A stretch of 64,000 nt of DNA from Candidatus Izemoplasma sp. (GTDB taxonomy: Bacteria > Bacillota_I > Bacilli_A > Izemoplasmatales > Izemoplasmataceae): positions 24,117 through 88,116 of the forward strand of contig SLOP01000012.1 in NCBI GenBank assembly GCA_007132465.1, read 5' to 3'. A model generated the notes under the pieces. The model was given only the letters and a program-made list of their open reading frames with translations. It had not been told where the DNA came from and did no database searches. Both the position numbers and the translations under genes were made by a program. This document shows positions 9,955 through 17,397 of this stretch, one piece after another (positions within the stretch are counted from its first letter, which is position 1; each line of letters opens with the position of its first letter).

Positions 9955-10947
9955 TTAGATGTTTAGTTTTTCGCGGATGCTTGTCGTCAAGGTCTCAAGG
10001 AGGGCTGCGTTTTCCTCAAGATACGTTTTCACGTTCTCCCGACCTTGACCGATTTTCTCGTCGTTATAGGAAAACCACGACCCGCTTTTCTTGATAAGTT
10101 CATGTTCCACTGCGAGGTCGATAATCTCACCGGTTCGCGAGACCCCTTTGCCGTAGACAATATCTACCTCGGCCGTCTTAAACGGCGGGGCAACTTTGTT
10201 TTTGACCACTTTCACTCTGGTACGGTTGCCGATGACGTCGTTGCCAATTTTCAGTTGTTCGCCACGGCGTATGTCGACACGGACACTGGCGTAAAACTTA
10301 AGCGCGCGGCCGCCCGAGGTCGTTTCGGGGTTCCCGAACATGACGCCGACTTTTTCACGGATTTGGTTGATGAAGATGGCGATGGCATTCGATTTGGATA
10401 TGGCGCCTGAGAGTTTACGCATCGCTTGGCTCATCAAACGCGCCTGTAAGCCGACGTGACTCGAGCCCATGTCGCCACGGATTTCCGCTTCCGGAACCAG
10501 GGCTGCGACGCTGTCGATGACAACGATGGATATTGCGTTCGAACGGATGAGTGCTTCAGCAATCTCAAGGGCTTGTTCGCCGGTGTCGGGTTGCGAGATA
10601 ATCAAATTATCAATGTCAACGCCTAAGGCTTTGGCATATTTTGGATCTAGCGCATGCTCAGCGTCGATAAACGCGGCGTATCCACCCAGTTTTTGTGCCT
10701 CGGCAATCGCGTGCAGCGCAAAGGTTGTTTTGCCCGAAGACTCCGGACCATAAATCTCAACGATGCGTCCTTTAGGATACCCACCGATGCCAAGGGCAAG
10801 GTCTAAGGAGAGTGAACCGCTTGGAATGGCGTCCAAGTTTTTCATCCCAGCGCCTTCCCCAAGCAACATAATGCTTCCTTTGCCATGTGCTTTTTCAATG
10901 TCTTTCATCGCCATGTCAATGGCTTTTTTGCGTTCGTCTTTTGCCAT
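9955..10947 (-). CDS. recA: Recombinase RecA
   Basis: This 330-residue ATP-dependent strand-exchange protein and LexA co-protease has Walker A GPESSGKT at 67-74, the [11 protein letters not shown]alker B strand, the [12 protein letters not shown] region and the [12 protein letters not shown] motif. The C-terminal tail is short for the family and not strongly acidic. A good ribosome site (GAGAGGAG) precedes the ATG. It lies 50 bp downstream of pgsA on the same strand, and no separate promoter is evident in that gap, so it probably shares the pgsA promoter. I see no LexA-type operator in front of either gene. Confidence 0.98.
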   Translation of the reverse strand: MAKDERKKAIDMAMKDIEKAHGKGSIMLLGEGAGMKNLDAIPSGSLSLDLALGIGGYPKGRIVEIYGPESSGKTTFALHAIAEAQKLGGYAAFIDAEHALDPKYAKALGVDIDNLIISQPDTGEQALEIAEALIRSNAISIVVIDSVAALVPEAEIRGDMGSSHVGLQARLMSQAMRKLSGAISKSNAIAIFINQIREKVGVMFGNPETTSGGRALKFYASVRVDIRRGEQLKIGNDVIGNRTRVKVVKNKVAPPFKTAEVDIVYGKGVSRTGEIIDLAVEHELIKKSGSWFSYNDEKIGQGRENVKTYLEENAALLETLTTSIREKLNI

Positions 10948-10997
10948 GATTCCACTCCTCTCACCCTAATCATAAACATGACAAGGATGCATTGCTT

Positions 10998-11588
10998 TTA
11001 TTTTTTGAAAACGTGCTGATTACGCACGTAGTACTCGATGCCTGACACGACCGTCAGCGCGACGCTAATGTAGAGTAGAATTTGTCCTACCCATAAAGCG
11101 AACGTCCCAAACCAAGGTAGCGTGAAGCCAATCCAGGGGAAACTCTCGTGACGAAACACGCTTGACTCATGCCAGATAAACAAGAGCACACCAAGCGCAA
11201 CCATCGTGAAAGCCGTCTTGTACTTACCAAGCACACCGGCCGCGATGACGTTGCCATCGCCGGCGGCGACCAAACGGATGCCGGTGACAATAAACTCGCG
11301 AGACAGCACGATAAGCACGACCCACATAGGCACCATGCCAACGTCTTGCAACATCAATAGGGCAAACATCACAAGCAGCTTATCCGCTAGCGGATCAAGA
11401 AATTTTCCCAAGGTGGTGACAAGGTTGTGTTTTCGCGCTAAGTACCCGTCAAGCATGTCGGTAATGGCTGCGGAAACAAACAAGAACCCGATGACGAAAT
11501 CATAAAAAGGAAACTTCCAGTAATAGATAACGACCAACACGGGGATGATTAAAACTCGTAAAAAAGTCAACTTATTGGGCACATTCAT
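10998..11588 (-). CDS. pgsA: CDP-diacylglycerol-glycerol-3-phosphate 3-phosphatidyltransferase
   Basis: This 196-residue integral membrane enzyme makes phosphatidylglycerophosphate, the first step to phosphatidylglycerol. The CDP-alcohol phosphotransferase motif is complete: D-M-L-D-G-x2-A-R-x8-G-x3-D-x3-D in DMLDGYLARKHN...GKFLDPLAD. Several hydrophobic helices follow, including one ending in the VREFIVTG-like strand (here SREFIVTG) typical of PgsA. It precedes recA, as in many Firmicutes, although the usual cinA between them is missing. Confidence 0.95.
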   Translation of the reverse strand: MNVPNKLTFLRVLIIPVLVVIYYWKFPFYDFVIGFLFVSAAITDMLDGYLARKHNLVTTLGKFLDPLADKLLVMFALLMLQDVGMVPMWVVLIVLSREFIVTGIRLVAAGDGNVIAAGVLGKYKTAFTMVALGVLLFIWHESSVFRHESFPWIGFTLPWFGTFALWVGQILLYISVALTVVSGIEYYVRNQHVFKK

Positions 11589-11609
11589 ACGCTCACCACC
11601 TTAGTTTTC

Positions 11610-11638
11610 ATTATATCATATCCCCCATACCACAACAA
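11610..11638 (-). promoter_or_regulatory. Promoter of pgsA-recA
   Basis: An extended -10, TGA-TATAAT (-10 at 11610-11615, minus strand), has a weak -35 TTGTTG 17 bp away (11633-11638). Confidence 0.6.
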
Positions 11639-11757
11639 CAAATAAAGGCCGTAAAAATGCCTTCTTTTGCGTGTGGAACCGCGCTCGAATAACTGGCGAA
11701 GCAAGCCCTCATAAAAAAGACAGACCGGCCAATGAAAACATCTAAAACGTTTACATC

Positions 11758-11786
11758 TTCCATTTCCTTAAACGTGGTAGTATGAT
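11758..11786 (+). promoter_or_regulatory. Possible glnA promoter
   Basis: A -10-like TATGAT lies at 11781-11786, 37 bp before the glnA ATG. The matching -35 region (11758-11763) is poor, so an activator may be needed. I looked for a GlnR-type TGTNA-N7-TNACA operator here and did not find a good one. Confidence 0.35.
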
Positions 11787-11822
11787 AAAAACAAGATATG
11801 CTTTACCACAAGGGGTGTAAGG

Positions 11823-13154
11823 ATGACCAAGAAAGAGATTCTTGAAGACGCTAAGAAACACGATGTGAAATACGTGCGTTTATGCTTCACCGACATTCAT
11901 GGCGTTATTAAGAACGTTGAGGTTCCCATCCGAAACTTGGACGTCGCGCTCGATAATCAAATCATGTTCGACGGGTCTAGCATTGAGGGCTTTGCCCGCA
12001 TTGATGAAGCGGACATGTACTTGTATCCCGATCCCAACACCTGGTTGATTCTCAGCTGGGAAAACCCTGCCTACGGCAAAGTCGCGCGACTCATATGCGA
12101 TGTCTACTTGCCTGATGGCACCCCGTTTGAAGGCGACCCTCGCCACATTCTCAAACGCACCATGAAAACGATGCATGACATGGGCTTTACCGCGTTGAAC
12201 ATCGGTGTGGAACCGGAGTTCTTCCTCTTCAAACTCGATGAATATGGCGAACCCACCTTAGAATCAAACGACACCGGTGGCTACTTCGACCTCGCGCCAA
12301 TCGATGGCGCTGAAGATTGTCGTCGTGACATCGTGCTTGAACTTGAGCGCATCGGGTTTTCCATGGAAGCTTCACATCACGAAGTGGCCCCGGGCCAACA
12401 TGAAATCAACTTTGAGTTCGATAACGCCCTGGAAGCCTGCGACAACCTTCAGACGTTTAAACTCGTGGTCAAAAACGTCGCCAAACGCCATGGGCTTCAC
12501 GCCACGTTCATGCCTAAACCGATTCAAGGCATCAACGGGTCGGGCATGCATACCAATTGTTCGCTTACTAACAAAGACGGTGACAATGCCTTTTACGATC
12601 CGAAGGGCCCTTTGCAACTAAGCGAGGTTTGCATGCAATGGATTGCTGGCATCATGACTCATGCCCGTGGTTTCACTGCGATCACCAACCCCACGGTGAA
12701 CTCATATAAGCGGCTAGTTCCTGGTTACGAAGCTCCTTGTTATGTTTCTTGGAGCGATGCCAATCGTTCGACGATGATCCGTATCCCCGCACGCCGTGGC
12801 AAACACACCCGCACAGAAATACGTTCTGTCGACCCTGCATGCAACCCGTATTTAGCCATGAGCGTCATCCTCGCCAGCGGACTTGACGGTATCAAGCGAA
12901 AACTTAATGGCCGCCAAGCCGTCAATAAAAACCTTTATGCCCTCAGCCGCGAAGAACGTGAATCGATGGGCATTGTCAACCTTCCTGAAAATCTTAAAGA
13001 CGCGCTTAAAGCCTTAAGGAAAGATGAGACCATCACCACAGCTCTCGGTTCGCACATCACCGCTAAGTTTCTCATGGCCAAACACACCGAGTGGGATAAC
13101 TACCGAACCACGGTTTCACCATGGGAAATTGAGATGTATCTTAAAAACCTCTGA
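11823..13154 (+). CDS. glnA: Glutamine synthetase, type I
   Basis: This 443-residue enzyme joins ammonia and glutamate at the cost of ATP. It shows the GS-I signatures: the DGSSIEGF loop (50-57), the metal-binding EPEFFLF and [11 protein letters not shown] strands, and the [17 protein letters not shown] flap region. The length and lack of an adenylylation insertion place it with the alpha subtype of Firmicutes (B. subtilis GlnA is 444 residues), where feedback inhibition replaces adenylylation. The Arg that mediates this in Bacillus (GFxRI) is present at R59. It is monocistronic, with AAGGGG upstream of ATG and its own terminator. No glnR gene lies nearby. Confidence 0.97.
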   Translation: MTKKEILEDAKKHDVKYVRLCFTDIHGVIKNVEVPIRNLDVALDNQIMFDGSSIEGFARIDEADMYLYPDPNTWLILSWENPAYGKVARLICDVYLPDGTPFEGDPRHILKRTMKTMHDMGFTALNIGVEPEFFLFKLDEYGEPTLESNDTGGYFDLAPIDGAEDCRRDIVLELERIGFSMEASHHEVAPGQHEINFEFDNALEACDNLQTFKLVVKNVAKRHGLHATFMPKPIQGINGSGMHTNCSLTNKDGDNAFYDPKGPLQLSEVCMQWIAGIMTHARGFTAITNPTVNSYKRLVPGYEAPCYVSWSDANRSTMIRIPARRGKHTRTEIRSVDPACNPYLAMSVILASGLDGIKRKLNGRQAVNKNLYALSREERESMGIVNLPENLKDALKALRKDETITTALGSHITAKFLMAKHTEWDNYRTTVSPWEIEMYLKNL

Positions 13155-13172
13155 ACACAGCCTACCCCATAA

Positions 13173-13197
13173 CCTCGCCATGCGGCGAGGTTTTTTT
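13173..13197 (+). terminator. Terminator of glnA
   Basis: A 7-bp stem (13173-13179 with 13184-13190), a 4-nt loop and seven T. Confidence 0.92.
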
Positions 13198-13277
13198 GCG
13201 ACTGTTATGCCAAGGCTGTTCGCTAACCATTAAAAAACGCTCGCGCAGGGCGAACGGTTTCGTTGGCTTCGTTTACT

Positions 13278-13697
13278 TTAAGGAATAAGCGCAGTCCACA
13301 CAAAAATGTTGAAGACAAGCGCGATGATGCCAAGCACTACCGAGGCCGTGGCCGTGCCAAGATAACGCAGATGCTTTGATTGCTTCGCCTGTGTTCCTAA
13401 CACGATAGCCCCAATGGACATCGCGATGTCCAAAAATGGGAAGGGTAAGAAAAACGATACGATGGCCAAAATCAACCCCGTGACCGCCTTGGAATCGGCG
13501 TTGCGATCGTGCCGATGTGGCTGGCGCTTGGGTGGTGGGGTGTCGTATGGGTCGTCGTCAAACACGTAATCGTCCATGAACGGATCTTGATAATCCGCTT
13601 TGTGCGTCGTGCGTTGCATCGGATACCCACAATGCGGGCATTTTTCGGCGCGTGTTGAAACTTCTCTATCGCATTCATTGCAACGTATCAGTGCCAT
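13278..13697 (-). CDS. Zinc-ribbon membrane protein (DUF4190-like)
   Basis: This 139-residue protein has an N-terminal zinc ribbon with two CxxC-type pairs (C6-x2-C9 and C20-x2-C23, as in KCPHCGYPM). An acidic, proline-rich linker follows (about 38-66). Two hydrophobic helices form the C-terminal half, with the DSKAVTGLILAIVSFF opening common to DUF4190 proteins. The function of such proteins is unknown. It is a diverged paralogue of the next gene (13804-14142), with the same zinc-ribbon plus two-helix plan, and it has its own strong promoter. Confidence 0.85.
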   Translation of the reverse strand: MALIRCNECDREVSTRAEKCPHCGYPMQRTTHKADYQDPFMDDYVFDDDPYDTPPPKRQPHRHDRNADSKAVTGLILAIVSFFLPFPFLDIAMSIGAIVLGTQAKQSKHLRYLGTATASVVLGIIALVFNIFVWTALIP

Positions 13698-13745
13698 GAT
13701 TCATCCTCCTGCTCGTCATGTGCTGTTGGTTGATAACATGAGTAT

Positions 13746-13774
13746 ATTATACGCAAAGGGCTTGTGCTTGTAAA
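13746..13774 (-). promoter_or_regulatory. Promoter of the zinc-ribbon gene 13278-13697
   Basis: A -35 TTTACA (13769-13774), 17-bp spacer and perfect -10 TATAAT (13746-13751) on the minus strand, about 49 bp before the ATG. Confidence 0.75.
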
Positions 13775-13803
13775 CATGTGGCGAATGGTTTTTCATATCT
13801 GTT

Positions 13804-14142
13804 TTAGGTGAACAATACCGGGGCCAACACGACAAGCCAAAAAAACACGTTCACGCACAGCGCCATAACGCCAACCCATAATGCGGCTAAGGCGGTTTTG
13901 TGGCGCGTGATGTGCGGATGGTTCATCGTTTTGATGCCGAGCCATGTTCCGGCTATCGCCATCAAGATATCGAGACCGGGAACGGGCAAAAATATTGAGG
14001 CAACGCCCAAGGTCAAGCCGGTTACGGCTTGTCTGTCCGCGCGCCTTAAAGAGGGCGTGTGGCACACGCGATAACCGCAGTGTGGGCACGCCATCACATT
14101 GTCATCAATCGGCCGTTGACATGCTTGGCATGTGGTGGGCAT
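13804..14142 (-). CDS. Zinc-ribbon membrane protein, paralogue of the neighbouring gene
   Basis: This 112-residue protein starts at the ATG at 14142, because GGAGG stands 5 nt upstream. An in-frame ATG at 14175 lacks a ribosome site. The zinc ribbon (CQACQRP and ACPHCGYRV) is followed by DRQAVTGLTLGVASIFLPVPG, a weak copy of the first helix of the neighbour, and a second hydrophobic helix at the C-terminus. The acidic linker of the paralogue is missing. Function is unknown. The pair probably arose by tandem duplication. Confidence 0.82.
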   Translation of the reverse strand: MPTTCQACQRPIDDNVMACPHCGYRVCHTPSLRRADRQAVTGLTLGVASIFLPVPGLDILMAIAGTWLGIKTMNHPHITRHKTALAALWVGVMALCVNVFFWLVVLAPVLFT

Positions 14143-14228
14143 GACAACCTCCACGTTGTATGTGACGTGATGCATAAATCGCCATCGGTTGATGCATGGT
14201 ATCCTTAGAGAACGGTTCGTGTCTTACC

Positions 14229-14304
14229 CAGAGTGTCAGCTATTCACGGGCGACGATGCTTGCCGAGTTGATGTAAAATGGCACTTCAGAGTGTCCGCTA
14301 TTCA
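14229..14304. repeat. 18-bp imperfect direct repeat flanking a 40-bp spacer
   Basis: The 18-bp word CAGAGTGTCxGCTATTCA occurs at 14229-14246 and again at 14287-14304 with one differing base. The second copy covers the end of the YebC-family gene including its stop. It could be a remnant of a small duplication or mobile element. The stretch 14143-14297 holds nothing else I can name. Confidence 0.6.
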
Positions 14305-15011
14305 ACAACGTTATGGTAGATTTTTTGAACATCATCCACGTCATTAATCATCGTCATAAACTTATCAAAAAGCATCCTGGCATCCTCATCAAGCACTACC
14401 TTCTCATGCGGATACCAACCCGCTTCAGCGTTCTCAATCACAGCGCCTTTAAGGGATTCTAGCGCAGATTCAACCTTATCCAAGCTAAACCCGTCGGCGG
14501 TGATGTGCACGCCGTCGTCGTCCGCTTCAATGTCGATAACGTTAAGGTCGGTTTTAAGCAAATGCTCAAGTACCGCTTCGTCATCAACGTCCGTGACATG
14601 AATCAACGAAAGATGTTCAAACATGTGTGTGACCGAACCACTCACACCCATTTTTGAGCCAACTTTAGTAAAACATGCGCGCACTTCGCTGACCGTGCGG
14701 TTGACGTTATCGGTGAGCGTGTCAATGATAAAAGCGCTACCTGAGGGTCCAAAACCTTCGTAGCGTTCATCGGTGTAGTTCTCACCGCCAGCACCAGCGG
14801 CTTTGTCGATGTTGCGGTTGATGACATCCATCGGCACTTGTTCCTTTTTTGCGCGTTCAATTAAACGCTTAAGCGCCATGTTTGCCTCGGGATTGACACC
14901 GCGGTTGCGTGCGCAGACGTAGATTTCTTTGCCAAACCGCGAATACAACTTTGTTTTTTGCAAACCCGTTTTCATCATCGAATGCTTGCGAACTTCAAAC
15001 TTTCTTCCCAT
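14298..15011 (-). CDS. YebC/PmpR family protein (YeeI-like)
   Basis: This 237-residue protein begins MGRKFEVRKHSM at the ATG at 15011. An upstream in-frame extension to 15053 is unlikely because GGTGAG precedes 15011. It shows the family core: an RFGKEIYVCAR helix, NMALKRLIERAKKEQVP, GPSGSAFIIDTLTDNVNRT and the C-terminal DDVQKIYHNV. It is closer to the B. subtilis YeeI subgroup than to E. coli YebC. Members were first annotated as transcriptional regulators, and newer work ties the family to helping ribosomes through proline-rich stalls, so the function should be kept open. Confidence 0.93.
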   Translation of the reverse strand: MGRKFEVRKHSMMKTGLQKTKLYSRFGKEIYVCARNRGVNPEANMALKRLIERAKKEQVPMDVINRNIDKAAGAGGENYTDERYEGFGPSGSAFIIDTLTDNVNRTVSEVRACFTKVGSKMGVSGSVTHMFEHLSLIHVTDVDDEAVLEHLLKTDLNVIDIEADDDGVHITADGFSLDKVESALESLKGAVIENAEAGWYPHEKVVLDEDARMLFDKFMTMINDVDDVQKIYHNVVE

Positions 15012-15066
15012 CGTCTCACCACGCTTCAATAAACCACCGCCATTATATACCATGGCGGCGGTGGAT

Positions 15067-15927
15067 TCAATCGTTTTTTATCGCGTGTGTTTCATGCGCG
15101 CCGGGTGTCGCAAGCCCTGCCTTGTAAAGGGTTCCTAAGGCGCGTTTGAACGCCGCCTTCGACATGTGGAACCGCTTGAAAATCGCATCCGGATCAGACT
15201 TATCACCAAAGGGTACCCTTCCACCCGCTTTTTTTATTTCCTCAAGCACTTTTTCGGCATCGCTTTCAAGCACCACTTCTTTTTGGTCAATGACCGAGGC
15301 ATTGTAATGCCTATCATCTCGGATGACGGTCACGCGAGCTTCGAGTTTTTCGCCTAACCTCGGTGTGCGGCGCATGTGTTTCTCATAGACAAAAAGCTCA
15401 TGCCCATCGGCAGTGAATGTCACCACGCCTTCGTCGGTATGGTAAAACACAAAGGTGTCGACGGTGTCGCCTTTAGCCAAAGGTTTCTCCGGTTGAAAGT
15501 GGTCTCGCATGCGAAACCGACTCACCGGTTTGGCCACAATTTGATTGTGTCCTGGCTTAATAGTGCAAAAAAGCTTGTCGCCGGGTTGTGGCCAGTGTGC
15601 CTTTATGACCGGCAAATCGTCGCGTGAAACCAGCATGTCTTTATCCAACCCAACGTTCACAAACACACCAAGTCCGTGTTTGGTCTCAACAACGGCTAAA
15701 AGCGCCGCGTCGGTCGCCGTCGCATACGGTCGTTTCATCGTCGGTGCAACCTGTTTTTTGGAATTCACATACAAAAACGCCTCAATGGTCTCGCCTTCCC
15801 TCAGCGATCGTGTCGCTTGCGAGGCCGGCAAAATTAACCGGGTGCCTTCGGTTTCAACAACGTAATCCTTATCGTTAATCTCGATGACGGTGAAGCGGTA
15901 AAAGTCTCCTAGCATCAATGTGTCCAT
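15067..15927 (-). CDS. cvfB: CvfB-like S1 RNA-binding protein
   Basis: This 286-residue cytoplasmic protein is built of S1-like OB folds. The N-terminal domain covers about 1-60, a second runs through ATDAALLAVVETKHGLGVFVNVG, and a third is near 150-210. A C-terminal winged helix (about 225-280, FHMSKAAFKRALGTLYKAG) completes the plan of the CvfB/YitL family (virulence factor B). The Staphylococcus homologue binds RNA and affects virulence gene expression. The gene is divergent from rpsT, with both promoters in the 135-bp intergenic region. Confidence 0.9.
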   Translation of the reverse strand: MDTLMLGDFYRFTVIEINDKDYVVETEGTRLILPASQATRSLREGETIEAFLYVNSKKQVAPTMKRPYATATDAALLAVVETKHGLGVFVNVGLDKDMLVSRDDLPVIKAHWPQPGDKLFCTIKPGHNQIVAKPVSRFRMRDHFQPEKPLAKGDTVDTFVFYHTDEGVVTFTADGHELFVYEKHMRRTPRLGEKLEARVTVIRDDRHYNASVIDQKEVVLESDAEKVLEEIKKAGGRVPFGDKSDPDAIFKRFHMSKAAFKRALGTLYKAGLATPGAHETHAIKND

Positions 15928-15943
15928 TCAATCACCCGACCCC

Positions 15944-15952
15944 ATTATACCA
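15944..15952 (-). promoter_or_regulatory. Extended -10 promoter of cvfB
   Basis: TGG-TATAAT on the minus strand, 17 bp upstream of the start, with no good -35. Confidence 0.5.
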
Positions 15953-15999
15953 AAGCTGAGGGCAAAGCACACGTGCGACACTTATCAAGGCGAAAACGG

Positions 16000-16028
16000 T
16001 TGCTTTTTAGGTGTAGCTTTGGTACAAT
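16000..16028 (+). promoter_or_regulatory. Promoter of rpsT
   Basis: A -35 TTGCTT (16000-16005), 17-bp spacer and -10 TACAAT (16023-16028), followed by a 34-nt leader with GGAGGTGA. Confidence 0.75.
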
Positions 16029-16062
16029 AAGGACGCTGAATTCGAAAACTGGAGGTGACACC

Positions 16063-16326
16063 ATGGCCAACATTAAGCAGCAAAAAAAACGCGTCAAAAC
16101 CGACGCCAAACGACGCCAACAAAACACCATGTTCAAATCAAGCCTTAAACTCGCGATGAGACGCGTCGAACAATACGTTGAACAAAACGATAAAGAAAAG
16201 GCGATCACGGCACTTAACAATGCCAATAAAAAACTGGATAAAGCCGTTGTTAAAGGGCTCCATCACAAAAACTACGTCGCAAAACGCAAATCGCGTCTTG
16301 CCAAACAGGTAAACGAACTTTCGTAA
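16063..16326 (+). CDS. rpsT: Small ribosomal subunit protein bS20
   Basis: This 87-residue, very basic protein begins MANIKQQKKRVKTDAKRR, the typical bS20 N-terminus that binds 16S rRNA. GGAGGTGA precedes the ATG at 16063, so the longer open frame back to 15973 is not used. It is monocistronic with a promoter and terminator. It converges with holA, the same pairing as in B. subtilis. Confidence 0.97.
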   Translation: MANIKQQKKRVKTDAKRRQQNTMFKSSLKLAMRRVEQYVEQNDKEKAITALNNANKKLDKAVVKGLHHKNYVAKRKSRLAKQVNELS

Positions 16327-16333
16327 ACCGAAG

Positions 16334-16355
16334 CCGTGTCGAGCACACGGTTTTT
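16334..16355 (+). terminator. Terminator of rpsT
   Basis: A 6-bp stem (16334-16339 with 16345-16350), a 5-nt loop and five T. Confidence 0.82.
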
Positions 16356-16362
16356 GTTTGCT

Positions 16363-16390
16363 AAAAAAACGACGCTCACGTGAGCATCGT
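16363..16390 (-). terminator. Terminator of the holA gene run
   Basis: An 11-bp near-perfect inverted repeat (16369-16379 with 16380-16390, one G-T pair) is followed on the minus strand by seven T, immediately after the holA stop. Confidence 0.85.
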
Positions 16391-16391
16391 T

Positions 16392-17354
16392 TTAGGTATG
16401 TAGAATAAAAAGTTCAAGCGCGACCTTTTTATCCACGCGGCCGCTTTTGATATGGTAGTCCAGTTTCTCAAGTTGCGTCAAATGGTTTTGAATGGTTTCC
16501 ATTGAAGCGGATTTGGCGTTTTGAACCATGTAATACGCTCTCCCGCTAGAGACGTTGTAATACGCTTGAATGTCCGCTTGGGTCTTCCCTCTGTCCAACA
16601 GCGTTCGCGCATGCAACATTTCGCGGTATTTCGTCACAATGATATTTAAAATACGCAGTGGGTCTTCGCTGTGCGCAATTAAATCACGGTAAACCTCAAG
16701 GGCGCGGCGGGCGTCTTTTTTTAAGAGCGCATTCGTGATTGCAAAGACGTTGTCTTCAACGTTCCTCGTCACCACTTTTTCAATTGTCGCTAAGTCGATG
16801 TGCTTACCCTCATCGACGTAAAGCAACAGTTTCCGCATCTCAAGGTACGCGAATTCGGTGCTGTGTTCAACGCGTTTCATGAACGCTTTAAGCGCATCTT
16901 CATCGACGTTGATGGCGTGTTGGCCAAACTGCCTCCGTGCCCATGCGACCAAATCTTGTGATGATTTCAGTTTGCACTCGACCACTTCGTGCTTGCGAAA
17001 TTGCTTGACAAGGGCGTGTTTATCGTCGAGTTGCTTCACCGGTGCCGTCACAATCAACAGTGTCTCCTCAGGTGGGTTTTGCAAGTACGCCCCGAGCATC
17101 GCTTCATCATGAGGCAGCGATTTTTTTGCTTTCTCCTTGCCCAAAAACCGGGCATTATGACAGATGACGACTTTCATATCGCTCATAAACGGTATCGTCA
17201 TCGCGTCAGCAACAGCGTCTTGCAAAAGCGTTTCATCTAAATCGTAATGCGTGATGTTGTATTCGTCTACGTCAAAACGCTTAATGACTTTATTCATTTT
17301 TAGTTTTGTGTAAAACGTGTCTTCCCCGTAGAACAAAATCACTTGCGGGTCCAT
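16392..17354 (-). CDS. holA: DNA polymerase III subunit delta
   Basis: This 320-residue clamp-loader subunit opens with MDPQVILFYGEDTFYTKLK, the usual delta-subunit start (ILxGExxxLxxxxxxxI). The start at 17354 is chosen over longer in-frame ATGs because it gives this N-terminus and has a GGTGAT ribosome site. The rest follows the AAA+-like fold with a C-terminal collar domain ending in KSGRVDKKVALELFILH. It opens the sliding clamp as part of the clamp-loader complex. It is downstream of comEC, as in B. subtilis. Confidence 0.93.
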   Translation of the reverse strand: MDPQVILFYGEDTFYTKLKMNKVIKRFDVDEYNITHYDLDETLLQDAVADAMTIPFMSDMKVVICHNARFLGKEKAKKSLPHDEAMLGAYLQNPPEETLLIVTAPVKQLDDKHALVKQFRKHEVVECKLKSSQDLVAWARRQFGQHAINVDEDALKAFMKRVEHSTEFAYLEMRKLLLYVDEGKHIDLATIEKVVTRNVEDNVFAITNALLKKDARRALEVYRDLIAHSEDPLRILNIIVTKYREMLHARTLLDRGKTQADIQAYYNVSSGRAYYMVQNAKSASMETIQNHLTQLEKLDYHIKSGRVDKKVALELFILHT

Positions 17355-17397
17355 CGTATCACCAGCTTTCATCACACCCATTGTACCACAATCCACC

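Noticed and set aside
11739..11756. GlnR operator in front of glnA
   Set aside because: Only one half-site-like TTACAT is present and the partner half does not match.
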